A stretch of DNA of 64,000 nt from Mesomycoplasma dispar (GTDB lineage: Bacteria > Bacillota_I > Bacilli_A > Mycoplasmatales > Metamycoplasmataceae). A program made the translations under genes and the position numbers. The stretch lies in the NCBI RefSeq assembly GCF_000941075.1, contig NZ_CP007229.1, forward strand, positions 186,001 through 250,000, given 5' to 3'. Positions 51,739-62,647 of the stretch are shown here, one piece after another; within the stretch, counting starts at the first letter, position 1, and every line of letters begins with the position of its first letter. The notes beneath the pieces are model-generated. The model saw only the letters and a list, made by a program, of their open reading frames with translations, ran no database searches and was not told the origin of the DNA.

Positions 51739-53157
51739 ATGAAAATTAAATCCATTTTAACTAAATTTTTAGTGACAAATTCCTTAATTTCGCCGCTTTT
51801 TCTAATCGCTTGTAGCGAACCAGTTTCTACTTTAAATAAAACTGTTGAACCTAAAAAGTCATACGAGTTTACTTTTAATAAACAATATGATGCAAACTAT
51901 TTTTTAAATTTGCTTAATAAAAATAACGATGAATTTAACACTAAAACTGCAACATTTTCAGGTTTAAATTTTTTTTACAACCAAGATGAAAAAGATCTGG
52001 ATAAAAATTTTTTTCTTGGAGATTACTTCTCAAATACAATCCAAACATTTGACCAATTCCAGAAAATAATCGTTAATAAAACGTTAAAACTTATAAAAAA
52101 TGTAGAGCATCTTCCTAATCATTTAAAGATTCCTGAATCTGAAATAATAAGGGAATTTCAGAATAAATTTTTAGATAGTAGACCTATTAAAGAAGTGCTT
52201 GAAAAGAATAATATTTTTTTAATTGAAATAACAAGGCAATGAAAATATGATAGTGCATATAATTATTATCTTGAAAAAGACAAAAATTCAGATACTTTAA
52301 ATGTAATAAATTTAATGCCTTCTTATGTTGAAGAAATAACGCACGCCCCTGATGAACTTTTCCCCCGCCGACCTTATTTTATATCAATTGTATATCCAAA
52401 AAGCACTAAACTAAATTTTAAAGATATCGTTGATTATATTCCGAGTACAAAAGATAAACTTAAACGTTCGATAGAAAATACAAGAATAATTTATAAAAAA
52501 CTTGAACAAAAATACAAATTTCCAAAAACGGAAATTAACACTTTTTCTAATTATTTTATGCTTGATGTTATTGATTTTAGTCAAAACACTAATAAAATTA
52601 AAACTTTAAAACCAAAAATTCTTGATTTAGTAAGTAAAAAAATTAACCCTTGGAATAATAGTTTTTTTCCAGAAAAACAAGTAATAATTAAAAATAATCA
52701 GGAATTTAAAGACAAAATTCTTGATCGGGTTTTAGAATTAAATCCAAAAACTGAAATTAATAAAGTTGAACTTACTACAGATTTTGAAACTAAATTTTTA
52801 GACGGAAAAAAACTTGATGAAGTGTTGAAAAATTACAATATCTTCATTTATGAAACTTGAGAACAACTAAAATATCAACATCGCGGACATAATTGATATG
52901 ATCTTGAAGATGAAAAATTGATATTAAGAAAAAAGGAAAATAATAAGATTTTCTTAACAACAATTCTAAAAACAGACCTTATTCTAAATTTTCCTGCAAA
53001 ATTTGATTTACCTTTTGACAAAGTTGCTTTTCAAGTTTTGCTGGTTCCTAAAGACAAAAATGTTGTTTTTGAAAAAAAAGTTGACCGTTTTGAACTAATT
53101 AAAGATTTGAAACAAAATTATTTACAAGAATATAAACAAAAAAATCTTGAAAATTAA
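51739..53157 (+). CDS. Lipoprotein with two homologous halves
   Basis: 472 residues. Signal peptide with lipobox LFLIAC. No known family. The two halves repeat each other: residues near 130-175 (FQNKFLDSRPIKEVLEKNNI) and near 345-390 (FETKFLDGKKLDEVLKNYNI), each followed by a YxxxYNYYLEKDK / HRGHNWYDLEDEK block. Two UGA Trp codons. Surface exposed by inference. Remains of a related gene start at 22.2 kb. Confidence 0.78.
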
Positions 53158-53190
53158 AAGAAAATTTCTTTGCTTTTTCTTTTAATTTTC
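53149..53190 (+). terminator. Lipoprotein gene terminator overlapping the stop codon
   Basis: Arms 53149-53164 (GAAAATTAAAAGAAAA) and 53175-53190 are exact complements; the TAA lies inside the left arm. Confidence 0.7.
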
Positions 53191-53271
53191 TAATTTAAAC
53201 ATTTATATCAAAATGACTAAAATTGCTTAACTTTAATTTACAATAGAAAAGTACACGAAAAAAATAACTAA

Positions 53272-53300
53272 AAAAACCGCTCTTTATTTAAGCGGTTTTT
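53272..53300. terminator. Bidirectional terminator between convergent genes
   Basis: AAAAACCGCT (53272-53281) pairs with AGCGGTTTTT (53291-53300). Probably serves the DUF31 protease on the minus strand too. Further on, AAGGAG and ATG at 53369 open an 11-codon frame that runs into the protease 3' end, perhaps a truncated gene start. Confidence 0.8.
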
Positions 53301-53396
53301 GTTTATCTTTAGCAACTTTTTCAAAAAGATCTATCAATTATGTAACTTTTGAATTTAAGGAGTAGAGAATGAACCTGAAAAATAGTTTTTCAACTT

Positions 53397-56300
53397 TTAT
53401 TTAAAAGTTTTAAAATATCATGGAAGCGAATAATTTAGTGGATCTTTTGCATTAAGCTGCATAATTTTTGCTGCCAGAGAATTAGTATTATTTAAATTGG
53501 TTGGATTTTCACCTTTTTCGTTAAGTCCAAAATAGTTGTGACTGAGATTTTCATAACTAAAGGATTGTAGAAAATCAAGCGGAATACCAGAATTAATTGT
53601 TGCAACATAGGAATTATTCAATCCGATAAGTCCTGTTCCAGAATTTCCTGGGTTGAAAAAAGTTTGGGTATATCCGTTTTGGCGTAATAACGAAATTGTA
53701 TTTGCATCTGATTGTGCACGATTAATGATATATCCGTTTTGTCGTCCGTAAGGGAAACCGTTCATTGCAAGTGATTTAATATTTGGACCGTAAAATTTTA
53801 AATTGTGATTTGTTTTTAGCTCTAAATTTAATTTTGGTAAGTTAAATCAGTTTTTAAGCCAGGCAACTTTGAGAAACTCACCTTTTGATTTAGCTTCTTC
53901 AATTAAAGGATTAATGTCGATAATTAAGACACTAATGTCGACGAAATTATTGCCCTTACCTTGTTTATCTAACTGATTTGTACCAGTTCAAAGAAGTCAA
54001 GTGTTAACGTTATTAACACGATATTGCCCAGATCAATAACTAAAACCATCATCAACATTATTTGCGTAATTAGGCCCAGCAATTGACATATATTTGCCTG
54101 ATCCTAGCGAATAAGGTAAATTTTGTCCACTTATTTTATCAAGTTCAAAATTTCTACCGCCTTCGACGTGATTATTTGTTATTATATAAAATTTCCCATC
54201 GTTTGGATTATCGTTAACTTTTGCCAACATTGTTGCAGATCCATATGAAAATCCAAAAGTACGTGCTCTAATGTTTTTAATAAGCTCAGATTTTTCACTA
54301 TCTCAATTTTTATGAGCGAATTCGTTATCTAATAAATAACCCTCATGTAATTTTCAGTGAACATTTTGGTTTGGATTGTATTTTGAAAGATCGTAATTAG
54401 CTTCGGGGTTATAGAAAGTTATTGGTTGATTTTCTTGGTTAAAGTCAATGTTTTTATAGTCGAAACTGTTAGTTTTTTTATGAAAATCTTCATTTTCTAA
54501 ATTATTTTGATAGTCAATTTGTACATTTGCCGCTGCAAGATGTAATAAGAAAGCCTTTTTTTGGTCGAAAGCATCAAATCTTGAACTATTATAAAATTCA
54601 ACTGTTCCAGGTTCTAAATGTTTATTTATATCATCAAGAATTAGCCCAAATTTTGGATCTTTTAGCCTAAATTTGAACTGAATTCCTTGATTTTTTAAGT
54701 ATTTAGCTGTAATTGTAAATTGAATTGGGTCTAATTTTTTTGAACTGTTTTCAAAATAAACATTTTCAGTTTGTGAATTTATTTCAATTGTTTCGCCTTT
54801 GATTAGTTTTTCAAAATCAAATTCAAAATCATAACCACCTTTGTAATTATCGCCACCAATAATTCGCTTTGCTCTTGCAAAATTTTGCACTAAAGCATTA
54901 CCAAATAAGTGTAGGTATATTTTTCTCTTATTTGTATTCGGTTTTAATAAAGTTTCGCTAATATATTTTTCTTTAAAAATTCAGGAAGCTTCCTTCGTTG
55001 ATTTGTTAAAACTTCAAATTAAATCCTCAAAGTAAGGTTCGACCTGTCTAAATCGTCTAATTATATTCGCTGATTCAAAAACTGTTATCAAAGTTTTGTT
55101 TTTGTCAATTTCAAGGCGATTTTCACCATTATTTGTTGCTAAATTGGTAAAATGATACCAATTTGATCCGATAATGCTGGTTTTTCCATCAACGTATTTT
55201 AATCTAAAGTAACCGTTTTTACCGCTATATTTTACATCTGACAAGTGAATTTTTGATTTATCAATTTCAAAATTATTATAATTTAGTGCTTCTTTTTTTA
55301 AGTCGATAAAATCTCAAAAATTATTAGCTTTCAAATCGTTAATATTATAATTTTGGTTCTTAAAAATTAAATCACTAAATTTAATTTTGTTCAAAATTAT
55401 TTCAGGATATAACTTGCTTTTAAATTCGTTTACCAAATTAAATAAATTAATAACTTTTTCAGTTGAATATCTAATGTTTGTGTTCTTTTTGTTAATAAAA
55501 CCTAACTTAAACTGAAGACTTCCTTTTTCTGCGCCCTTTTTAACATCGTAAAAATACAAAAAGTAATCTTTGGAAATTTTGTTAATGTTAATTTGGACAT
55601 TTGTGTCATTTTTGTCAAAAATTTCTTTTCTATTAATATCTGGTGAGTTTAATTTAGCTGATTCAGTGTTGATTTTGCTTCCATCTGGTGAAACTTTTAT
55701 GCCAACAGTTTCATTTTTAAACTTATTTTTATCCTTAATTTCATCTGTTAAACTGTTTTTTATGTTAAGAACATAATTTAACATATTTTCAGCTTTTTGT
55801 TCAATAATGTCATCGACATCAACAAGGCTATAAAATACTTGTTTTTTATTGATAATTTCAGCACCAGCGCCACGATATTCAAAATGTCTACTGTTAATTT
55901 TATCAATAATTTCCTTGTCTTTTTGATCGATTTCGTTGGAAACTTCAACAGTTTTTCCAGTATTATAATCAATTTTGCTAGTTTTAATAGGTTTAAAATC
56001 TTCTTTTGAGAAATTATTTTTATTTAGCGGTTTTATGTCTTGGTATTGTGCTGGTTTTCAGTTTTTTACATTTATTTTATTATTATTTTTAAAATTAGCG
56101 ATTTTTTCATTAGCCTTTGTTATAATTGGAATTTCAATTCCGTCTTGTGTATACCAAAAGAAAATTTCTGATTCACCTTTGACATTATTTTTATTAATGA
56201 TTTCTTTTGCAAAAATTTGGTAACGCCCAATTTTCGGTAAGGAATAAATACTATTAAATTTATTGACTAAATTTTCAGAACTGTCAATTAAAGAATAATT

Positions 56301-57746
56301 TCCGTGAACGTCGTTTAAGTTTTTAATTTTTGTATTTTGGAATAATTTTTTACCTGTTTTATCAGCGATAATTTCCAAAATTTTTGACTCATCAGCCTTA
56401 TCTTGTTCGTTTTGGTATGTTCTTATAAATTCTTTTGGTGCAAAATTTAGAATAATTTCTCTAGATTCTGTTCCTTTTTTTGCAATAAGTTTGAAACTGA
56501 TTGATTTATTTGTCGCGGAAGTTAAAACTCTTTTTTCTTGATTGTTAATTGTAAAATTTGAAAATTCAACTGTTACATTATCTGGTTTTTCAATTTTAAA
56601 AAAATTATTTGATTTTAAAAAGTCATTAAAAATTAAGTCTAATTCTTTTTTAGTTAACTCGTTTGGGTCAGTTGGACTGTCAACACCTAAAAAAGATGAA
56701 GAAACGACGTTAATTTGTGGTTTAAACATCGAAAACTTTTTGTTTTCATTAATTTGTTTGTTTTTCTTTAACTTTTCCAAAGTTGGTTTTAAAACGGAAT
56801 TATAAAATCAATAATTTCCTAACCCCCCAGCACCAATTGGTTCTTCAAAACTTCAGAAATAACTGTTAGGATTGTTTGTTTTGGAAAAGTCAAAATCTCT
56901 ATAATTTACGTCATCCAACCAAGTATTTTTATAAAAACTACTATTTAAAAACTCATTTGTATAATTGATTTTAAGGTTGAAATCATCAGATTTTGAAAAA
57001 TCAATCTTATTTTTTGATACAAGATTAACTGTTTTTATAATTTGTGAATTAAAAAGAATATTTGATTCAACACTTATTCTGCCATCATCCAGAATTTTTA
57101 TATTAGCGTTTGGTTTTACTAAAATCTTGAAAAAATTGTTAAAAATTGTAGTTTTTTGAGTTAAAAATTTGTCGAGATTCCTTTCGTTTTCAGTTGCTTT
57201 TGGAAGATTCTTTCCAAAACTACCAATAAAATCATAGTTAAAATCAAAATAATCATCTAAAAAATAAGAATCTTTTATTGAACGAACTAGCAAATTTACA
57301 TCTGTATTCGAATTTTTAATTAGAATTTTTTTGCTAAATTTAGTTAGTTGATTTTGATTGGTTAAAGACTTTGCAGTGTATGTCAAAATTAAAACATTGT
57401 AATTTTGACTATCAAGACTAATATCTGTTAATTTATAGTCAAAACCGTTATTTTTAGGGTGTTTTATTCATAATTTTGCGTTTTCAAAATTAAAGGATGC
57501 CGATGTTAAATACTCGCTGATCTTGTATTTTTTAATTTTTTCACGATCTAAATCAACAGCAAAATTTACTTGTCCATTAATTTCATCTTCGCCTAAAACT
57601 TCATAATCAACATCATAATTTCTTCTTGTTACATAAAGAGAATATGATGCTGATGTTAAAAGTAGAGGCAAAAAAAGAATCACATTTTTTTTGCCTAACA
57701 AAACCATTTGCAAAAGGTTTTTTGCTTTATTTTTTGACTTAATCAT
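53397..57746 (-). CDS. Large DUF31 (MIP-type) serine protease
   Basis: 1449 residues in one frame with many UGA Trp codons. N-terminal hydrophobic segment (about 30-47, no lipobox) for export or anchoring; a long middle of Lys/Asn-rich domains; and a C-terminal chymotrypsin-like domain with the His in FYIITNNHVEGG, an Asp in VDISVLIIDIN and the Ser in FFNPGNSGTGLIG. DUF31 includes the mycoplasma immunoglobulin protease MIP, which clips antibody heavy chains together with the binding protein MIB. No MIB-like gene is adjacent, so the target here is unknown. The ATG at 57746 is used; a TTG at 57785 is less likely. Confidence 0.85.
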
Positions 57747-57875
57747 AAAAAAGTTCCAAACTAATTTATTAAAAACAAAGAACAAAGACGTGAAATTTTA
57801 CCACTTAAAAGACAAAGTTTTTAAAACCATGTTGAAATGTAATCAGTAATTATAGTTTAATTTGCCGAAGTTAAA

Positions 57876-58778
57876 CTATTTTTTTAGAAAATCTATGAAA
57901 ATTTTATTAAAGTGTTCTGGGTTTTCGCTATAAATTAAATGTCCTGTTTTTGGGATAATTTCGGTTTGAACGTGCGGAATTAGACTTTCAAAATAAGACT
58001 TAGTTTCTTGTTGAAGGACAATTCCATCTTTTTCACCTAAAATAAGAAGCGCTGGACATCCGACAGATTTAATTCCCTCCTCAATTTGATCCATCATATT
58101 ATTTTTTAAAAGATTTTGCGAGAGTGTGACGATATTATGATTATTAAAATATTCATAGTTAAAAACAGTTTTTGCTCATTCTAAATATTTCGGATTTTTA
58201 TATTTTTCTTTATCATATTCGTAAATTGGCAAAAATTCAAGCATTTCTTCTGGTGTTTTTGGGAAAAATTTTTCGTAGAAAAAATCTTTTAAAGGAAGGT
58301 TTGCTTTATTCATTGGCCCAATAAAAACCATTTTGGAAATAATTTGCTTTGGTTTTTTGTTTCCTAGCGAGAAAAAACCGCTTTTTTTAGGTGTTGTTAA
58401 AATTTTATGAACTAAAGAAGCAGTTCCCGCTCCCATTGAGTGACCAACTAGAATAACATTTTCTAAATTTAGTTTTTTAATAAAATTAACTGTCAAATTG
58501 GCATAATTTTCTAGATAAAGATCTTCTTCTTTTGCGGGAGTTAAATTATTTCCAGGAAGAGTGAAACTGTAATAATTAGCACCAATTTCTTTGCTAATTG
58601 ATTCAATTACTGGCCAAAACACGTTGTGATTTGAGTTAAAACCATGGCAAAAAACGATGTTAATTTTATTTTCAGGGTTTCAATTTACCACAAAAGGGTA
58701 TTTTCAAAAATTTAAAATATCAATATCATTCGCTTCGTATAGCAAGCGTGTTTTTTCAAGTGTAAAATCTGGAGCCAT
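57876..58778 (-). CDS. Alpha/beta-fold hydrolase
   Basis: 300 residues. Oxyanion region VFCHGFNSNHNVF, nucleophile elbow VGHSMGAGTA, and the C-terminal acid and His (ILGEKDGIV, KTGHLIYSENPEHF) complete a Ser-Asp-His triad. The fold covers esterases, lipases and proline iminopeptidase-like enzymes; substrate unknown. AAAGGAGGAGG directly precedes the ATG. UGA Trp near 58174. Confidence 0.88.
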
Positions 58779-58902
58779 TCCTCCTCCTTTTTTTGTATAC
58801 AATTTAATATTAAAATTATATAATATTAGTTAACTTTGTTAGATTAAATTTTTTTAAATAATTTTACTTTTATTATTCAAAAAAATGTGGTAAAATTTAT
58901 GT

Positions 58903-58984
58903 GCCACTAAAATGATAACCTTGTAACCTGGTCAGGATAGAAATATAGCAGCCATATCGAGAAGTATTGTGTTTAGTGGTTTTT
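58903..58984 (+). ncRNA. ffs: Signal recognition particle RNA (4.5S type)
   Basis: The core GTCAGGATAGAAATATAGCA followed by GCC is the SRP domain IV: asymmetric and symmetric loops with a GAAA tetraloop. The ends CCACTA (58904-58909) and TAGTGG (58974-58979) pair and run into T's as terminator. TAAAAT (58891-58896) is the -10. Length about 78 nt, the small bacterial type. Confidence 0.92.
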
Positions 58985-59018
58985 TTTATTATTAGAAAAA
59001 AACAGGTAAAAAAACACT

Positions 59019-60122
59019 ATGCCTTCTCGGGAAAATAAAGATTCAAAAAACAGCTCTTGTTGTTGCCCCACTCAAAAAAATCATAATTTTGCAAAATGTC
59101 TAAAAAAACAATTGGTTTCAAGAGCAGAGCGTGAAATTTTTCAATTTAATCAGGGGAAAATCAACCTAAAAAACTTTTGAAAACGAAAAACTTTATCAAT
59201 TACAATGATGGCTTTTTCGTCAATTCTATTTACTTTAGGTGTTACTTTTTTCCTTGGTTTTGCAAGAACATTACCGACTGGAGTTTCGGCAGTCCCCGCT
59301 TTAATTACAATTATCATAAATTCGCACTACAATGTCGATATTAGTTGAAGTTTTGCGATAATGTATTTTGCGATTAATATTCCGTTAATGATTTTTACAT
59401 TAGTGAAAGTCTCGAATAAAAGTTTTAGTTACCTTACTTTTATTTGACTTTTTTTTCAAATTATTTGAAATCAAGTTTTTTCACTGGATACTCCAATTCG
59501 AACTTTTTTAGTTCAAAATATTTTAATTGGTGATGTTAAAGGTTCGTGAACTTTATTTTATTACACAATTATCGGCGCAATTTTATCAGGATGGTCGATC
59601 GGACTTGCTTGAAAGTTTGGTGGATCTGGGGGTGGAACAGATTACATCACTTATTTTATCGCTTTAAAATATCGTAAACCAATTGAAAAAATAATGTTTA
59701 GTATTTCAATATTTTTTGGACTTTTTTCACTTGTTTTACTATATTTTATTGAACCTTCACAAGTTGATAATCAACTTTTTGGGCAAAAATTATTTGCAGT
59801 TTTCCTTTATTTAATTGTGAGTTCGACGATTGTTGGTCGAATTTATCCAAAATATGGTAAATTACTTTTACAAATTTACACAAACGAACCTGAAAAAATT
59901 GTTCAACATTTTAGATTGATTAAATATTGACACTCTTATAATATTTGAGAGGGAATCTCTGGTTATACAAATCAGAAGCAATGACGTGTAGAAACAATAA
60001 TTTTTACAATTGAAAAAAAGGCAATTTTAGAAGAAGTTGCAAAATCAAAGGTGAATTTTTGATACTCGGCAACGAGAATTTTGCAAACAACAGACCGTTT
60101 TGATACGACAAAAATTAATTAA
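59019..60122 (+). CDS. YitT-family (DUF161/DUF2179) membrane protein
   Basis: 367 residues. Five or so membrane spans between about 60 and 290, with TLPTGVSAVPALITIII and FGGSGGGTDYITYFIA in family positions, then a cytoplasmic DUF2179-like C-terminal domain (VETIIFTIEKKAILEEVAKSK). The N-terminal 60 residues are an unusual charged tail with a cysteine cluster (SSCCCPTQKNHNFAKC). Function of the family is not established; transport is likely. It starts 35 bp after the SRP RNA. Confidence 0.82.
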
Positions 60123-60195
60123 ACTAAAAATTTGGTTATGAAAAAATCAAATTTTTAGTTTAAAATTAAATATAAACTAATTTTAAAAAACAAAA

Positions 60196-62514
60196 ATGGC
60201 TGCAAAAGTGAAAAAATACAATGAATTTGAAGTTGTTAAAATTTTTTCGACTAAATTAGGTCTTAAAAATCAAACTGATGGAACAATAAATTTTTATAAA
60301 AAAACATCCAAAGATAAGCAATCAACAAAGCCGGATGGCATCTATTATTATGATGGAATTGTTTTTATTTTGGATGCAAAAGCGCAAGGAAAAAAGTTTA
60401 GTGGTCAAATTAAACACTATATGGAACTTGAATCTAACAAACATTTTGTAGGTTTTGAGTATAATTATGATTCAGTTCGCGTTTATATAAATGGAAAATT
60501 AGAATTAAGTGAAAATAGTGTTGAAAATAAAGACTATTATAAAAATAAATATTTTCCAGTTAGAGAAAATAATGGCGAAATTGTTACTGATTTGACAAAA
60601 AAATTAGTACAACTTTTTCGCAACGCAAATATTGATAAACAATTAAACGTCCATTTTATTGGTGCAGTTTTTATTGTTTTAACATTTTATAAAGATTTAA
60701 AAAATCACGATATCAACATTGAAAACGTGATTTATTCTACAAATTCAACTACTGAAATTCTTGTTTTCTTAATTAATGCATTAAAAAATATTATCACTGA
60801 TGAAGAGAATTTAAATAAAATTAAAACTCGTAATTTTTTAATTCGTTCACTTAACGAGTCAACATTGAAAAATGCTGATTTTGAAGATATTTTTCAAATT
60901 ATTATCACAATTTTCAAAATTTATAACTTTATCGAAATTAGTCAAAACGACTTTAAAGGTTTTGACATAATGAACCGTTTTTTACAGGTTTTCCGCAAAT
61001 GGAATAGTGTAAACGCAAATGAGAAAGGTGAAGTTTTCACCCCAGATCATATTGCAAAATTGATGTTCAAATTAATAAGCATTGATGAAAACGATAGAGT
61101 TTTAGACCCGACTTGCGGAAGTGGTACATTTTTGACAAATTCTTTGCCGTTAATGATGCAAAAAGTTCAAAAAAAATATGGAAATGATCAACTAAAAATT
61201 GAAGAAATTATCTTAAGAATCAAAAAAACACAGTTAATTGGTGTTGAAGTTAATGAATTTAACGCTTCACTTGCAAGCATCAATATGATGTTACACAAAG
61301 ATGGAAGTTCGCAAATTATTTATGGTGATTGTTTTAAAACGCTTAAAAAAATACCGGGATTTTATAACAAAGTTCTGATGAACCCACCTTTTAATCAGAA
61401 AACCACAGAGTTAATGTTTGTTTTTGAAGCTCTAAAATACCTTAAAACTGACGGTGATTTAGCCACTATTTTGCCAAAAACTGTTTTAAAAGGGAATGTA
61501 CGCGATCGGAAAAATCAAGAACTTTTAAAGCAAATTTTCTCTTTTTGTGATTTAGTTAGCGTTATTTCATTACCCGATGAACTTTTTGCGCCAAACGCAG
61601 GCGTAGCCACTGCGATCGCAATTTTTCATAAATGCCGTGATTTTATAGAGGATTTTCAAATTTTCAAAGAAGAGAATCTAATTCATAATCATACCCAAAA
61701 GGAAACTTTATTTATAAGTATGAGCGATGATGGTTTTTATAAACCAAAAGACAATTTTCGCTATCCAACAGAAAAATGAGAAGTTATTGAAAAAGAAATT
61801 TTAGAATGCTTTTTTGAAAAAAAATACAATGAATTACGCGCTATTAGTAAAAAAGTTAACTTTAGTAATCAGTTATTATTCGAAAATTTTAACTCACATC
61901 GACCATACGAAGTTCCGATTGATAGATTTATTAAGACGATTCGGGAAAATTTAGCAGCAAAAATTCTTTCAGGTATCAAACCTGATTTAGAAATTAATCA
62001 GAAGTTTCCAATTGATGAAAGCAAAATTGAATTTAAAAAAGTAAAAATTGTTGATTTAATCAAAAAAATCGACATTGGTGCACAAAAATCAAGTATTGAT
62101 AGAAAAATTGAGAATAAATTCATCAAAGGAATCCCGCTTATAATTGCAAAAAAAGATAATAATGGCGTTGGAGGTTTAATCGAAAACCCTACAAAAACTT
62201 GAAAAGACAAAATTGTAATAATTTCTGGCGGTGATGGTGGCGGTGGAAAAACTTATTATTGTGACTTTGAGTTTGCAGCGACAAATTTTGCACTAATTTG
62301 CGACCTAAAAGGAGAATGAAAACCTTTTTTTGATAAATATGCAATTTTCTACCTTGCAACCAAAATTAGCGAAAGACTTTATAAATATGTTAATCACGGA
62401 CTAAATCGCAAAGAATTAAACAATGAAATACAAATAACCTTACCGTTTAATAGCAAAAATCGAATTGATACTGAATTTATGTCTAAATTTATTCAGAATC
62501 TTAAAATTTATTAA
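60196..62514 (+). CDS. Single-chain restriction-modification enzyme (nuclease-methylase-specificity)
   Basis: 772 residues. Order: N-terminal PD-(D/E)xK-like nuclease (KPDGIYYYDGIVFILDAKAQ: Asp, then Asp-Ala-Lys), a helical linker, an N6-adenine methylase with motif I DPTCGSGTFL and motif IV NPPF, and a C-terminal target-recognition part (KVKIVDLIKKIDIGAQKSS; GGDGGGGKTYY) like a type I S-subunit half. This is the plan of type IIG or related fused enzymes that cut and methylate with one chain. Stands alone as a gene; no separate S or R gene is adjacent. Confidence 0.88.
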
Positions 62515-62647
62515 TAAAAATATTTAAAAATTATTTTATTTCACTTTAATATACTTCTTTTTAAATTTTTTAAGATATAATTATTAATTGGAGTTTCTTT
62601 AACTCTTTTGTAATTAATTTTTAAAATTTAGAAAAAACATAGGTTAT
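62515..62647. other. Short spacer
   Basis: AT-rich, no gene seen. Holds the upstream region of the MFS gene; no clear promoter could be chosen. Confidence 0.4.

Noticed and set aside
53397-57746. DUF31 locus as a row of pseudogene fragments
   Set aside because: Every break checked is UGA; one frame runs from 57746 to 53397.
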